Made by a program: the position numbers and the translations under genes. From the NCBI RefSeq assembly GCF_014645015.1, contig NZ_BMLC01000001.1:186001-250000 (forward strand): a stretch of DNA of 64,000 nucleotides, written 5' to 3'. Below, one piece after another: positions 9,860 through 20,148 of this stretch. The DNA comes from Salinibacterium xinjiangense. GTDB lineage: Bacteria > Actinomycetota > Actinomycetes > Actinomycetales > Microbacteriaceae. The notes beneath the pieces are model-generated. The model had not been told where the DNA came from and ran no database searches. It saw only the letters and a program-made list of their open reading frames with translations. Within the stretch, counting starts at the first letter, position 1. Each line of letters opens with the position of its first letter.

Positions 9860-10420
9860 ATGCCACCCCGCCTGCCGCCAGTGCTCTCCGGCGCCGACCT
9901 GCCCGCCGCTGAACTGTGGGCCGCGAAGCTCGATGGTGAACTTTTCCTGGTCGGTGACTGCTTCGCCCCGGTTGACGAGATCGTGCAGGCCACACACAGG
10001 GCTCGGGCTGTGCACTCCGTGGGAGCCCCAGCGACTGGCGTCGATAGTCGCCTGATCGCCGAACAGCGCTCAGCGGCGTGGATCTGGGGCGCGTTGGATG
10101 TCGCGCCGATCCACCAACAATTGTGCGTCGTGAGCAACTCCCGCGCCGGAAGAGACCTCCCCCGCACTGTCTCGGTGCGCGAAGTAGTCATCCGTGGCAG
10201 CGAGATCGCCATGGTCGGTGGTCTTCGGGTCACGACTCCCCTTCGCACCATCATTGATCTCGCGCGTTTCAGCGAGGCGTTCGAATTCGCAGACGTCCGT
10301 ACGGTGTCCAGGTTGATGCGTCAATCCGGTATCAGTCTCGAGCAGTGCGAGGCTGACATCAACGGCCGCAGGAACCTCCCGGGGAAACGTCGCGCTCTGC
10401 AACGGCTCAGCCGTTGCTGA
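9860..10420 (+). CDS. AbiEi-like antitoxin-type protein, possible DNA-binding regulator
   Basis: 186 residues. The segment VVIRGSEIAMVGGLRVTTPL followed by RTIIDLAR resembles the C-terminal module of AbiEi-type (type IV toxin-antitoxin) proteins abundant in actinobacteria. No AbiEii nucleotidyltransferase partner is next to it: the upstream gene is DUF349 and downstream is the convergent relA. The last 14 bp overlap the relA 3' end. It may be a stand-alone regulator of the expanded actinobacterial family. Start codon is the ATG at 9860; the N-terminus is weakly defined. Confidence 0.7.
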   Translation: MPPRLPPVLSGADLPAAELWAAKLDGELFLVGDCFAPVDEIVQATHRARAVHSVGAPATGVDSRLIAEQRSAAWIWGALDVAPIHQQLCVVSNSRAGRDLPRTVSVREVVIRGSEIAMVGGLRVTTPLRTIIDLARFSEAFEFADVRTVSRLMRQSGISLEQCEADINGRRNLPGKRRALQRLSRC

Positions 10421-12656
10421 CCCGATAGACGTCGTAGACCCCGTCGATCCTGCGCACGGCATTCAACACACGATCGAGATGCGTGGTGTCACCCATCTCG
10501 AAGACGAACCGACTGAGGGCAAGTCGCTCGCTCGAGGTCGACACCGTCGCAGACAGGATGTTTACATGGTTCTCGGTGAGCACACGCGTGACATCAGACA
10601 ACAGTCCCGACCGGTCGAGAGCCTCGATCTGGATCTGCACGAGGAAGAGAGACTTCGAGCTCGGCGCCCATTCGACGTCGATCATGCGCTCGGGTTCCAG
10701 CATGAGAGAACTGACGTTCTTACAATCTGAGCGATGTACCGACACTCCCGCGCCTCGGGTCACAAAACCGACCACCGAATCTCTTGGCACCGGCGTGCAG
10801 CACTTGGCGAGCTTGACGAGTATGTCTGGAGCACCTCGCACCAGCACACCCGAGTCGCTGTTCTTCATCGAACGGCTGCGGCCTTTCGGCGCGAACTCGA
10901 TCTCAGCGTCGTCAGTCTCAGACTCACTGTGCAGTGACGAAAGAACCTTCTCGATCACGGACTGGGTAGAGATGTGCCCTTCGCCCACTGCCGCGTAGAG
11001 CGCCGTCACATCGTCGTATCGCATCTGGGATGCAACCTCGGCGAACGAATCCTGGCTCATCAGCTTCTGCAGCGGAAGGTTCTGTTTGCGCATGGCGCGA
11101 GCAATGGCATCCTTGCCCTGCTCTATCGCCTCATCCCTGCGCTCCTTTGTGAACCAGGCACGGATCTTGTTTCGCGCCCGCGTACTCTTGACGAAACTGA
11201 GCCAGTCCTGGCTCGGAGCAGCATCCGGATTCTTGGAAGTGAAGACCTCCACAGAGTCGCCGCTGTTGAGTTCGCTCTCGAGCGGAACCAGCCTGCCGTT
11301 CACTTTGGCGCCCATGGTGCGGTGGCCGACCTCGGTATGCACCGCGTAGGCGAAATCGACGGGAGTCGCACCCGCCGGCAATCCAATCACCTTGCCCTGC
11401 GGCGTGAAGACGTAAACCTCTTTGGCACCGATCTCGAAACGGAGGGAATCGAGGAACTCCCCCGGATCCTCGGTCTCGGCCTGCCAGTCACTGATGTGGG
11501 CGAGCCACGCCATGTCCGCATCGTCGTGACCACCGGCGCCATCGCCCTTGCCGTTGACGCGTGCCTTGTATTTCCAGTGCGCCGCCACACCGAACTCGGC
11601 CCGCTGGTGCATTTCGGGCGTTCGGATCTGCAACTCGACGGGTTTACCCTGAGGGCCGATGACCGTCGTGTGAAGCGACTGGTACAGGTTGAATTTCGGG
11701 GTAGCGATGTAGTCCTTGAACCGCCCAGGGATCGGAGTCCACCTGGCGTGGATCGACCCGAGCACGGCATAGCAGTCGCGCACCGAGTTCACGAGGATCC
11801 GAATTCCGACGAGGTCGTAGATCTCGTCGAACTCGCGACCCCTCACGATCATCTTCTGGTAGATCGAGTAGTACTGCTTGGGACGACCGGCCACGGTGCC
11901 CTTGATTTTCAAGGTCTTGAGGTCATCCTTGACCGCGTTGATGACCTGCTGCACGAAACCTTCACGCTGCGGCGTGCGCTGGCGCACGAGGCTCTCGATC
12001 TCGACATAGAGTTTCGGGTACAGCACAGCGAACGAGAGGTCTTCGAGTTCGAGCTTGATCGCCTGGATTCCGAGCCTGTGCGCGAGGGGCGCGTAGATCT
12101 CGAGCGTCTCTTTGGCTTTGCGGGTGGCGGATGATTGTTCGACGAAGCCCCAGGTCCTCGCGTTGTGGAGCCGGTCGGCGAGCTTGATTACGAGCACGCG
12201 GATGTCTTTCGACATCGCGACGATCATCTTTCGCACCGTCTCGGCCTGGGCGCTGTCGCCGTACTTCAGCTTGTCGAGCTTGGTGACCCCGTCGACGAGC
12301 ATGGCGATCTCGTCGCCGAAATCCTCACGGAGGTGCTCGAGGGTGTACTCGGTGTCTTCGACGGTGTCATGCAGCAGGGCGGCTGCAAGCGTCTTCGCTC
12401 CGATTCCGAGTTCAGCCAGGATCTGGGCGACGGCGACCGGGTGCGTGATGTACGGCTCACCGCTTTTGCGCTGCTGTCCCCGGTGCGCCTTCTCCGCGGC
12501 GACATACGCGCGCTCGAGCAACGGGATATCAGCCTTGGGATGATGCGCGCGGACCGTCTTGATGAGCCGGTCTACCGCGCCCGTAGGCTGTGCGCGCGAG
12601 AAGATGCGGGGCAGCAGGGTGCGCAGCGTGGCCGTGCTCTGCGTTGTCTCGGTCAC
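10407..12656 (-). CDS. relA: Bifunctional (p)ppGpp synthetase/hydrolase RelA/SpoT
   Basis: 749 residues with the Rel domain order: HD hydrolase (HDTVEDT intact at 96-102, so hydrolysis is expected), synthetase (YQSLHTTV), TGS (VYVFTPQGKVIGLPAGATPVDFAY), zinc-finger region (KCCTPVPRD) and C-terminal ACT. It controls the stringent response alarmone. The GTG at 12656 (TETTQSTATL) is preceded by GGAGGTGG; the longer frame reaches into the rhodanese gene and is not credible. It is last in the secDF-rhodanese-relA run and converges on the AbiEi-like gene. Confidence 0.96.
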   Translation of the reverse strand: MTETTQSTATLRTLLPRIFSRAQPTGAVDRLIKTVRAHHPKADIPLLERAYVAAEKAHRGQQRKSGEPYITHPVAVAQILAELGIGAKTLAAALLHDTVEDTEYTLEHLREDFGDEIAMLVDGVTKLDKLKYGDSAQAETVRKMIVAMSKDIRVLVIKLADRLHNARTWGFVEQSSATRKAKETLEIYAPLAHRLGIQAIKLELEDLSFAVLYPKLYVEIESLVRQRTPQREGFVQQVINAVKDDLKTLKIKGTVAGRPKQYYSIYQKMIVRGREFDEIYDLVGIRILVNSVRDCYAVLGSIHARWTPIPGRFKDYIATPKFNLYQSLHTTVIGPQGKPVELQIRTPEMHQRAEFGVAAHWKYKARVNGKGDGAGGHDDADMAWLAHISDWQAETEDPGEFLDSLRFEIGAKEVYVFTPQGKVIGLPAGATPVDFAYAVHTEVGHRTMGAKVNGRLVPLESELNSGDSVEVFTSKNPDAAPSQDWLSFVKSTRARNKIRAWFTKERRDEAIEQGKDAIARAMRKQNLPLQKLMSQDSFAEVASQMRYDDVTALYAAVGEGHISTQSVIEKVLSSLHSESETDDAEIEFAPKGRSRSMKNSDSGVLVRGAPDILVKLAKCCTPVPRDSVVGFVTRGAGVSVHRSDCKNVSSLMLEPERMIDVEWAPSSKSLFLVQIQIEALDRSGLLSDVTRVLTENHVNILSATVSTSSERLALSRFVFEMGDTTHLDRVLNAVRRIDGVYDVYRVSNG

Positions 12657-12693
12657 ACGACCACCTCCTGCTGCAACTCTAAGCCGCTGCGGT

Positions 12694-13050
12694 TCAGTCT
12701 TCGTCCGCGTTCGCTGTGTGCGAATCGACGACGACGGAGCCACCCGCTGCGGACCAGGCCGACATGCCACCCTCGACATTCACGGCATCCAGCCCCTCTG
12801 AACGCAGAAAATTCGTAGCCCGGAGGGATCGTCCGCCACTGTGACACACAATCAGCAGGCGGGAATCGCGGGGAAGCTCTGACACGCGCTCCTGCAGGGC
12901 TGAGAGAGGGAGGAATGTAGCGCCGGGTGCGTGGCCGGCGTCCCACTCATCCTGTTCGCGCACGTCCACCAGGATGACGCCCTCCGAGAGCTCCTTCATC
13001 GCTTTTTCGACGGAGACGCCGGGTAGCTCGACCGAATCCGAATTGCTCAT
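12694..13050 (-). CDS. Rhodanese-like domain protein
   Basis: 118 residues, a single rhodanese domain. The active-site loop is CHSGGRS with a catalytic-type cysteine, and the VDVREQDEWDAGHAPGA segment is typical. It may carry sulfane sulfur or act in redox signalling; substrate unknown. It starts 5 bp after the secF stop and ends 38 bp before relA. Confidence 0.9.
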   Translation of the reverse strand: MSNSDSVELPGVSVEKAMKELSEGVILVDVREQDEWDAGHAPGATFLPLSALQERVSELPRDSRLLIVCHSGGRSLRATNFLRSEGLDAVNVEGGMSAWSAAGGSVVVDSHTANADED

Positions 13051-13054
13051 GGCG

Positions 13055-14068
13055 CTACTTCCCGCTCGACAGGAGCCTGGACGCTTCGAGCTTCTTGCTG
13101 TGCGCAAGAATCGCGGGCTCGTTCTCGCGAAGTTGCGAATAGATCGGGGCCGCGATGAAGATCGTGGAGTACGTTCCGACGATGATTCCGATGAACAGCG
13201 ACAGCGCGATATCCCGCAGGGTTCCAGCGCCGAGCACCACGGCACCGATGAAGAGAATCGCAGCCACGGGCAACGCCGCGACGACGCCCGTGTTGATCGA
13301 CCGCACCAGCGTCTGGTTTACCGCGAGATTGACGGAACCAGCGAAGGTCCGCGGCGACGAGTTTGCATCCTCTGTCGTGTTCTCGCGGATCTTATCGAAG
13401 ACCACGACTGTGTCGTAAAGCGAGAACCCGAGGATCGTCAAAAATCCGATCACGGCAGACGGCGTGATCTCGAAGCCGAGGGCGCCGTAGACGCCAGCGG
13501 TGATCACGATGTCATGCACGAGTGACGCAATGGCGGCGACAGACATCTTCCAGGTGCGGAAGTACAGGGCCATCAGTATCGCTGCTAACGCAAGGAACAC
13601 GATGAGAGCGCGGATGGCCGAGCCGGTGATGTCTGCACCCCACGACGGGCCGATGAAGGAGGCGTTCACACTCGTGACGTCCACCTTGAACGCTGTTGCG
13701 AGAGCATCCCGTACCTGATTGGACTCCTCAGGCAGCAACTGCTCGGTCTGGACGCGCACCGAATCTCCGCCGACGATGGATACGCGAGGTGACGCTTGGG
13801 CATCGATACCAGTAACGGTGTCGGCGGCGAGGGTCTGGGCATCAGCCCGGGGACCGTCCTGGCCCAGGTCGGCAACCCCGGCAACCTGGAACTCCGACCC
13901 GCCCCGGAACTCGATGCCGAACACGAAGCCCCCGCGAGCGAGTGGCAACAGGACAGACAGCAGAATCATCACGCCGGCGATGGCGTACCAGAGTTTGCGG
14001 CGACCGACGAAGTTGATCGACCGCGCACCCGTGTAGAGGTCGTTGCCGAATTTCGCGAAGCTGGCCAT
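13055..14068 (-). CDS. secF: Protein translocase subunit SecF
   Basis: 337 residues, six predicted membrane spans and the Sec_GG motif (GIEFRGGSEFQ) in the periplasmic-type loop. With SecD it uses the proton gradient to pull exported proteins out of SecYEG. The start ATG overlaps the secD TGA stop by 4 bp (ATGA). Confidence 0.96.
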   Translation of the reverse strand: MASFAKFGNDLYTGARSINFVGRRKLWYAIAGVMILLSVLLPLARGGFVFGIEFRGGSEFQVAGVADLGQDGPRADAQTLAADTVTGIDAQASPRVSIVGGDSVRVQTEQLLPEESNQVRDALATAFKVDVTSVNASFIGPSWGADITGSAIRALIVFLALAAILMALYFRTWKMSVAAIASLVHDIVITAGVYGALGFEITPSAVIGFLTILGFSLYDTVVVFDKIRENTTEDANSSPRTFAGSVNLAVNQTLVRSINTGVVAALPVAAILFIGAVVLGAGTLRDIALSLFIGIIVGTYSTIFIAAPIYSQLRENEPAILAHSKKLEASRLLSSGK

Positions 14069-15831
14069 CAGGAATCCTTCCCGTCGGTACTGGGTTTGGT
14101 GCCCGTGCGTGTATCGGCACCCGTGAGGGCAGCGGCCTTACGCTCGGCGATCGTCTGGCGCTTGGCGGCCTCACGCCCCGCTCCTGATTTCGCCGCGGAA
14201 AGCACAGGCGCCCTGAACTGGGCGCGACCGCGGTAGACAGCACCGAGGGCGTTCGGGTCGAGACCGCTGAGTGGATGTCCGCTCGCGAAGAACCTGGTCG
14301 AGGCGAGCAGTTGCAGGATCGGGTGGGTGAACAGGATGACGATGAGCACGTCGATCACGGTCGTGAGACCGAGAGTCAGCGCGAAGCCCCTGACGTTACC
14401 GACCGCGAGCACGAACAACACCACAGCGGAAAGCAGGTTCACGGCCTTCGCAGCGAAGATCGTGCGCAGGGCGCGCTTCCATCCTGCTTCGACGGAACCG
14501 GGCAGGCCGCGGCCGTCGCGCAGCTCATCTCGGATTCGCTCGAAGTAGACGATGAACGAGTCTGCCGTGAATCCGATGGCCACGATCAACCCTGCGACCC
14601 CCGCGAGCGACAGGCGGTAGCCCTGTCGCCAGGAGAGAATCGCGATCATCAGGTAGGTCAAGACGCCGGCAACGACGAGGGAGGCAACCGTCACCATGCC
14701 CAGCAGTCGGTACTGGAACAGCGAGTAGATGACGACGAGGATGAGCCCGATCAGGCCCGCGATGATGCCGCTATTGAGCTGCGACGCTCCGAGGGTCGCG
14801 GAGATCGTCTCGTTCGACTGCACCACGAAACTGATCGGCAGCGCGCCGAACTTCAGCTGGTCGGCGAGCGTCTTCGAGCTCTCCTGGGTGAACGAGCCGC
14901 TGATCTGCGGTTTGCCATCGGTGATGATCGCCTGTGTGGTGGGCGCCGAGATGACCTTGCCGTCGAGCACGATCGCGAACCGGTTACGGGAATCGCTGTT
15001 TGGGTCGAAGCCGCTCAGCCGCTCGGTCACCGTGGCGAACTCGCGAGTGCCCTTGTCGTTGAAGGTGATGAACACACCCCAGGTGCCGGTGCTCACGCCC
15101 TGGCTGTTGGAGATGAGACCGCTGGACGCATCGGAGATCGTGTCTCCGGAGACCTCGACAGGGCCGAGGATGTACTTATACGTGTATGTGCCGTCGACGG
15201 CCGCCTCGCACGTGATGAGCGGCTCGCCCTCTGGCGCGACATTGGTGTTGGCCGTATCGAGGGTTGCGCAATCGAAGTTGGTGTACTCGTCGAAGAGCGC
15301 CGGGCTCACCCAGTTCGGATCGCTGGCGTCGGTGGGCGCTGCGGTCGACGTCGTTGCCAGCGATGAGGTCGGAGTCGGCGTCGCCCCGGCTGTAGGCGCG
15401 GGCGTCGCTGTGGAGCCGACAGCACTCGTGGCAGCGACATCCGTGAAGATCACCGGTCGGAACTCGAGCTTTGCCGACGACTCGATGCGCCGCAGGGTCT
15501 CCTCATCCGGAGTTCCCGGGATCGACACGACGATGTTCGCTGCACCCTGGGTAGCGATCTCGGCTTCAGACACACCGCTGGCGTCGATGCGCTGGCGGAT
15601 GATCGCCACGGCCTGGTCGAGCTGCTCACTGGAAGGAGAGGCCTCGCCTTCGCCGAGTTTCGGTGCAAGCGTGATCTGTGCCCCACCCTCGAGGTCGAGG
15701 GCGAGCTTCGGTGCCCACGACGCGTTGTCAAAGATGACCCCGTAGGCGAGGATGCCGGTGAGCCCCGCGGTGATGACGAGCAGCCACGCTAGTGAGCGCC
15801 ACGCTTTCTTCACGGGAGTAGATCTTGCCAC
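14068..15831 (-). CDS. secD: Protein translocase subunit SecD
   Basis: 587 residues. N-terminal span, then the first extracytoplasmic domain with the GG-type segment (ALDLEGGAQITL), later P1 motifs (GRFAIVLDGKVISAP-like region) and five C-terminal spans. The extracytoplasmic domain holds a long Thr/Ala/Pro-rich low-complexity insertion (about residues 138-170), common in actinobacterial SecD. The basic C-tail of about 55 residues is cytoplasmic. It lies downstream of yajC but is separated from it by a strong hairpin. Confidence 0.96.
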   Translation of the reverse strand: MARSTPVKKAWRSLAWLLVITAGLTGILAYGVIFDNASWAPKLALDLEGGAQITLAPKLGEGEASPSSEQLDQAVAIIRQRIDASGVSEAEIATQGAANIVVSIPGTPDEETLRRIESSAKLEFRPVIFTDVAATSAVGSTATPAPTAGATPTPTSSLATTSTAAPTDASDPNWVSPALFDEYTNFDCATLDTANTNVAPEGEPLITCEAAVDGTYTYKYILGPVEVSGDTISDASSGLISNSQGVSTGTWGVFITFNDKGTREFATVTERLSGFDPNSDSRNRFAIVLDGKVISAPTTQAIITDGKPQISGSFTQESSKTLADQLKFGALPISFVVQSNETISATLGASQLNSGIIAGLIGLILVVIYSLFQYRLLGMVTVASLVVAGVLTYLMIAILSWRQGYRLSLAGVAGLIVAIGFTADSFIVYFERIRDELRDGRGLPGSVEAGWKRALRTIFAAKAVNLLSAVVLFVLAVGNVRGFALTLGLTTVIDVLIVILFTHPILQLLASTRFFASGHPLSGLDPNALGAVYRGRAQFRAPVLSAAKSGAGREAAKRQTIAERKAAALTGADTRTGTKPSTDGKDS

Positions 15832-15878
15832 CAGGGGAACTCAGCTTTCTCTGTGGCCCGCAAACAGTGCAGGCACCC

Positions 15879-15920
15879 AAAAAGGTGCTGGCCGAACGTC
15901 CTGTGACGCCGGCCAGCACC
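15879..15920 (-). terminator. Rho-independent terminator (or attenuator) between yajC and secD
   Basis: Perfect 11-bp inverted repeat (15884-15894 and 15910-15920, loop of 15 nt) followed on the minus strand by TTTTT (15879-15883). It lies directly downstream of yajC and 48 bp before secD, both on the minus strand, so some secDF transcription must read through or start here. Confidence 0.8.
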
Positions 15921-15931
15921 AAGAGTAGTGC

Positions 15932-16393
15932 CTACTCTGAGGCCTTCTTTGCCGGCTCCGTGGATGACGTCACATCGCCGTCGACCCGCTCGCCGAACTC
16001 CGGCTTGCTCAGCTCGGAGGAACTGTCGTCGCGCGCGACACCGTCACTGGTGACGCCGTCGCGCTCAGCAGCCTCGCGGTTTGCGATGGCCATGGCCTCT
16101 TCGACCGAGCGGGGCTCGCCGGAGGTGCCGACTTCGTCGCCCACGACCTTGGCGATCGTCTGGCTGTGCACGCGCACGATGTTTCCCGGAGCGATCTCGA
16201 GTTCTGCGACCTTACTGGTCTCGTCGATGGAGATAAGCGTTCCGTACATGCCGAAGTTCGTCATCACCTCGGCCCCGGGGACGATCTGGGTGCGAAGCTC
16301 TTCCATCTGCGCTTTGCGCTTACGCGAGTTGCGGAACATAAAGAAGATGAGTACCGCCAGGATGGCGAGCATTCCGATAGTCAACGGATCCAT
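15932..16393 (-). CDS. yajC: Preprotein translocase subunit YajC
   Basis: 153 residues. One N-terminal membrane helix (about 3-20), then the conserved small beta domain (EVMTNFGMYGTLISID; VARVHSQTI-like) and an acidic, probably disordered C-tail, long for a YajC but usual in actinobacteria. It accompanies SecDF in the holotranslocon. AAGGAG lies ahead of the ATG at 16393. Confidence 0.93.
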   Translation of the reverse strand: MDPLTIGMLAILAVLIFFMFRNSRKRKAQMEELRTQIVPGAEVMTNFGMYGTLISIDETSKVAELEIAPGNIVRVHSQTIAKVVGDEVGTSGEPRSVEEAMAIANREAAERDGVTSDGVARDDSSSELSKPEFGERVDGDVTSSTEPAKKASE

Positions 16394-16461
16394 GATTACC
16401 TTCCAAAAGGAGTCTGTAGGCCGGCGAGTCTAGACAGACTGCCTGAGAGGCCACCCCAAGA

Positions 16462-17499
16462 TCATAGGTCATCCCCGAAGAGGGCAGGTTTGGGAGGCGG
16501 CTCCACCGCAGGGGTCAGGCCGAAGTGCTTCCAGGCGGCCCTGGTCGCGACCCTGCCTCGGGGGGTGCGTGTCAGGAGGCCGATCCGCACCAGGAACGGC
16601 TCCACAACCGACTCCACCGTCTCCGATTCCTCCCCGACAGAGACGGCGAGGGTGTTAAGTCCGACCGGCCCCCCATCGAACCTGGTGAGCACCGTCTGCA
16701 TCACTGCACGATCGAGCCGGTCGAGCCCGAGCTCATCCACGTCGTACAGTTCGAGCGCAGCGTGAACGGCATCGATGCCGGCGCCCGAGCCCTTGACCAG
16801 GGCGTAGTCCCGCACACGACGCAGCAGCCGGTTGGCGATTCGCGGTGTTCCGCGGCAGCGACCAGCGATCTCCGCCAGGGCCACCCTGTCGATATCCAGC
16901 TCCAGCAGGGCCGCCGCGCGTTCCAGCACGAGCTCGAGCTCGGCCGTATCATAAAACTCGAGGTGCGCAGTAAATCCGAACCGGTCTCGAAGTGGATTCG
17001 GCAGCAACCCCGACCGTGTGGTCGCGCCGACCAGGGTGAATGGCGCGAGATCGAGGGGGATGGATGTCGCCCCAGCACCCTTGCCCACCATGATGTCGAT
17101 GCGGAAATCCTCCATGGCGAGATACAGCATCTCTTCCGCCGAGCGGGCCATGCGGTGGATCTCGTCGATGAACAACACCTCGCCCGGCACCAGCGATGAC
17201 AACACGGCTGCAAGGTCGCCCGCGTGCTGGATGGCCGGCCCACTCGACATGCGTAACGGCCGATTGCTCTCGTGCGCCACGATCATCGCGAGCGTCGTCT
17301 TGCCGAGCCCCGGCGGACCTGCCAGGAGGATGTGATCGGGGGTACGGTTCTGCATCCCGGCCGCCTGCAGCAACAACTGCAGCTGGCCGCGGACCTTCGA
17401 CTGGCCGACGAATTCCGCGAGAGACTTGGGCCGGAGTGCTCCCTCAAAGGCGACCTCGGCTTCAGACTCCGGCGCAAGCCAGACGAGCGGATCGGTCAT
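16462..17499 (-). CDS. ruvB: Holliday junction branch migration helicase RuvB
   Basis: 345-residue AAA+ motor. Walker [10 protein letters not shown] at 61-69, Walker B FIDEIHRM near 110-116, sensor-1 ATTRSG, arginine-finger region NPLRDRFG and a C-terminal winged helix (RTPRGRVAT). It drives branch migration with RuvA. The ATG overlaps the ruvA stop by 4 bp. Confidence 0.97.
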   Translation of the reverse strand: MTDPLVWLAPESEAEVAFEGALRPKSLAEFVGQSKVRGQLQLLLQAAGMQNRTPDHILLAGPPGLGKTTLAMIVAHESNRPLRMSSGPAIQHAGDLAAVLSSLVPGEVLFIDEIHRMARSAEEMLYLAMEDFRIDIMVGKGAGATSIPLDLAPFTLVGATTRSGLLPNPLRDRFGFTAHLEFYDTAELELVLERAAALLELDIDRVALAEIAGRCRGTPRIANRLLRRVRDYALVKGSGAGIDAVHAALELYDVDELGLDRLDRAVMQTVLTRFDGGPVGLNTLAVSVGEESETVESVVEPFLVRIGLLTRTPRGRVATRAAWKHFGLTPAVEPPPKPALFGDDL

Positions 17500-18113
17500 G
17501 TGGATGATCCTGCCAACTGGGGCCCGAGATTAGCCAGCGCAAGGCGCAGCAATGCTGGCACTGCTTCCCGCTCGGTCTCGTTCGCCTGGGCCAACGCATC
17601 CTCGGTCGCCTGCAGCGCGACGCGCTCCGGCCACCCCAGCCCAACCAGCGCGATTGTCACACTATCGCTGACCGTCGACGGTCGCGCGCGGGCGATTGTT
17701 CGCGTGGTCGCCATGGCATCGAGCTTTCCGGTGAGCGAGAGAACAATCAGTTTCGCTGTCTTCGGGCCGATGCCGGAGACCTTTCGGAACGCGGCGTCAT
17801 CCTCGAGCGAGACGGCCTGTGCGATCTCGACAGGACTCATCGCCGCGAGCACCCCCATCGCGCTCTTCGGCCCGACCCCGGTCACGCCACGAAGCAGGTC
17901 GAAGGCTGCGAGTTCATCGGCTTCGGCGAAACCGAAGAGCGAGAGGTCGTCTTCTCGCACGATGAGGGCGGTGCGCACCGAGGCCTCGGCACCGACTCGA
18001 AGCGAGAGGGCGAACTGCGGCGTGACGTGCAGTGACAAGCCCACGCCGCCGACCTCGATCACCACCGTTGTACCGACCGCGGCCAGCACCGTTCCGCGCA
18101 GAGAAGAGATCAT
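17496..18113 (-). CDS. ruvA: Holliday junction branch migration complex subunit RuvA
   Basis: 205 residues: N-terminal OB fold (MISSLRGTV), two central helix-hairpin-helix motifs ([26 protein letters not shown]) and a C-terminal domain III that contacts RuvB. It binds four-way junction DNA. It overlaps both ruvC and ruvB by 4 bp, giving a tightly coupled ruvCAB operon. Confidence 0.97.
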   Translation of the reverse strand: MISSLRGTVLAAVGTTVVIEVGGVGLSLHVTPQFALSLRVGAEASVRTALIVREDDLSLFGFAEADELAAFDLLRGVTGVGPKSAMGVLAAMSPVEIAQAVSLEDDAAFRKVSGIGPKTAKLIVLSLTGKLDAMATTRTIARARPSTVSDSVTIALVGLGWPERVALQATEDALAQANETEREAVPALLRLALANLGPQLAGSST

Positions 18114-18673
18114 GAGTTCACCCTGCGAGCGGTTGTCGACTTCTCGGCTTCACGCCAGGCGCGCTGCGCCGGGGTGAGAGGGGCGCTGCCTGCCCCGACC
18201 GTCGGTCCCTTCCATGCGTGGCAGATGGCGATGGCCAGCGCGTCTGCCGCGTCCGCGGGCCTCGGCACTGCATCCAGTCCGAGCACCCTTGCCACCATGG
18301 CACCCACCTGCTTCTTGTCCGCGGAGCCATAGCCGGTGACCGCTGCTTTCACCTCGCTCGGGGTGTGCAGACCGACGGCAAGCCCTCTCGACGCCGCCAC
18401 CTGGAGTGCGACGCCGCTCGCCTGGGCGGTGCCCATCACCGTTCTCAGGTTGTGCTGCGCGAACATCCGCTCCAGCCCGACCGCCTCCGGTTCGAATTCG
18501 TCGATGACCCCGGCAATGCCGGTTGCGATCGCCAGCAGCCGCCGTTCGAGCGCGAGGTCGTGAGCGGTCTCGATCACCCCGACGTACACGAGCCTGACGG
18601 TGCGAGTGGATGAGACATCCACCACTCCGACACCGCATCGGGTCAATCCGGGGTCGACGCCCAGCACTCTCAT
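18110..18673 (-). CDS. ruvC: Crossover junction endodeoxyribonuclease RuvC
   Basis: 187-residue RNase H-like resolvase. Catalytic acids are visible in VLGVDPGL (Asp7), AVGLERMF (Glu) and the [16 protein letters not shown] segment (Asp pair and His). It cuts Holliday junctions. First gene of ruvCAB, 24 bp after yebC. Confidence 0.96.
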   Translation of the reverse strand: MRVLGVDPGLTRCGVGVVDVSSTRTVRLVYVGVIETAHDLALERRLLAIATGIAGVIDEFEPEAVGLERMFAQHNLRTVMGTAQASGVALQVAASRGLAVGLHTPSEVKAAVTGYGSADKKQVGAMVARVLGLDAVPRPADAADALAIAICHAWKGPTVGAGSAPLTPAQRAWREAEKSTTARRVNS

Positions 18674-18697
18674 CCGGGCACCGAAGACGTCATGCTC

Positions 18698-19456
18698 CTA
18701 GTCTTCGTCCAATTCGGTCTGAACCTCTGGCGACACGTCGTAATTCGAATATATGTTCTGCACATCGTCTGAGTCTTCGAGTGCATCGATGAGCCTCATG
18801 ACCCTGCGCGCGATGTCTGCGTCGACATCGACGGTGAGATTCGGCACGAACTCGGCCTCAGAGGAGTCGTAGTCGATTCCCGCGGCCTGCAGCGCTTCTC
18901 GAGCCGCGACGAGGTGGGCGGTGTCTGTGACAACCTCGAACCCCTCGCCCCGGTCATTGACCTCCTCGGCCCCCGCATCGAGCACAGCCACAAGGATGTC
19001 GTCTTCCGTGACACCGTCGACTTTCGTGATCGAGATGACGCCCTTGCGGGTGAAGTTGTATGCGACGCTTCCCGGGTCGGCGAGGTTGCCACCGTTACGG
19101 CTCATGAGGGTGCGAACGTCGGCAGCAGCGCGGTTCTTGTTGTCTGTGAGACATTCGACAAGCAGTGCGACGCCGCCTGGGCCGTATCCCTCGTAGATGA
19201 TCGTCATGTAGTCGACCGCATCACCGAGCTGGCCCGAACCGCGTTTGACCGCTGAATCGATGTTGGAGTTCGGTACCGACGTTTTCTTCGCCTTCTGGAT
19301 AGCGTCGACGAGGGTGGGGTTGCCCGAGAGATCGGCCCCGCCCATCTTTGCCGCGACTTCGATGTTCTTGATGAGTTTGGCGAACGACTTTGCACGGCGC
19401 GAATCCTTGATCGCTTTCTGGTGCTTGGTGGTTGCCCATTTGGAGTGGCCTGACAT
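18698..19456 (-). CDS. YebC/PmpR family regulatory / translation-associated protein
   Basis: 252 residues beginning [14 protein letters not shown], the family hallmark, with the conserved [12 protein letters not shown] segment. Members are described as DNA-binding regulators and, more recently, as factors easing translation of proline-rich stretches. The open frame extends far upstream, but the ATG at 19456 gives the invariant N-terminus. Neighbouring ruvC is the near-universal bacterial context. Confidence 0.95.
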   Translation of the reverse strand: MSGHSKWATTKHQKAIKDSRRAKSFAKLIKNIEVAAKMGGADLSGNPTLVDAIQKAKKTSVPNSNIDSAVKRGSGQLGDAVDYMTIIYEGYGPGGVALLVECLTDNKNRAAADVRTLMSRNGGNLADPGSVAYNFTRKGVISITKVDGVTEDDILVAVLDAGAEEVNDRGEGFEVVTDTAHLVAAREALQAAGIDYDSSEAEFVPNLTVDVDADIARRVMRLIDALEDSDDVQNIYSNYDVSPEVQTELDED

Positions 19457-19494
19457 GAACAACATCCTAACCAAGCACCGGATGCACGGCTCCC

Positions 19495-20100
19495 CTACTG
19501 GTCGAGCCTGACCCCGGCAGACTTCAGTTCGAGCCGCGCGAGTGCCAGCATGACGGTCTCGTCTCCCCTGCGCCAGGCATCCATCGCATGGGGGCTGACG
19601 CTCGACAGCGCGGAGATCTCCTGGTTCGCAAGCGCACGGAGCGCCAGCAGGTCGATCCCGGCGCCGGAATCCCGCACCCTGCGAGCACGGGCCGCATTCC
19701 GAACGAAACGCATCCGCGGACGCAGCCAGATCATGAGGATCATGAGGATCGGAATCGCGGCGGTACCCACGCCCAGCCCGGTCGCCAGTTGCGACACCGC
19801 GACCTGCTGGCTCTGGCCCGCATCCTGCAGTGCCCGGCCCGCGTTGCTCGCACCATCGAAGGGCACCCTGATGCCGCTGCCGATCAGCGGGATGCCGCCG
19901 AGGGTCGTGCCAGCCTCGACCATCGTGTCCCTGAACCCCGAACCCGCGGTCTCCATCTGCACTCCGAAGGTCGACAGGTTCGCCAATAGCTGGAACACCG
20001 TTGCTCCCAGCCAGGCGCAGGCTGCTATGGCGAGAACAGCGACGACATCCCCGATGATCTGGCGGGAGCGTCGTGGAGCGAAATCCGAATAGAGGTTCAT
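19495..20100 (-). CDS. Conserved membrane protein of unknown function
   Basis: About 201 residues from the ATG at 20100 (an ATG at 20124 would add 8 residues). Two hydrophobic spans, near 18-40 and 103-127, flank an extracytoplasmic loop. The C-terminal cytoplasmic part holds an Arg-rich segment and a helical [15 protein letters not shown] region. Lies between pdxT and yebC on the same strand. No family is recognised; it looks like a lineage-specific actinobacterial gene. Confidence 0.75.
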   Translation of the reverse strand: MNLYSDFAPRRSRQIIGDVVAVLAIAACAWLGATVFQLLANLSTFGVQMETAGSGFRDTMVEAGTTLGGIPLIGSGIRVPFDGASNAGRALQDAGQSQQVAVSQLATGLGVGTAAIPILMILMIWLRPRMRFVRNAARARRVRDSGAGIDLLALRALANQEISALSSVSPHAMDAWRRGDETVMLALARLELKSAGVRLDQ

Positions 20101-20148
20101 CCATCCATGATTGCGCAGTGCCACCGGTTCGACTCGGACGGAAGTCGG

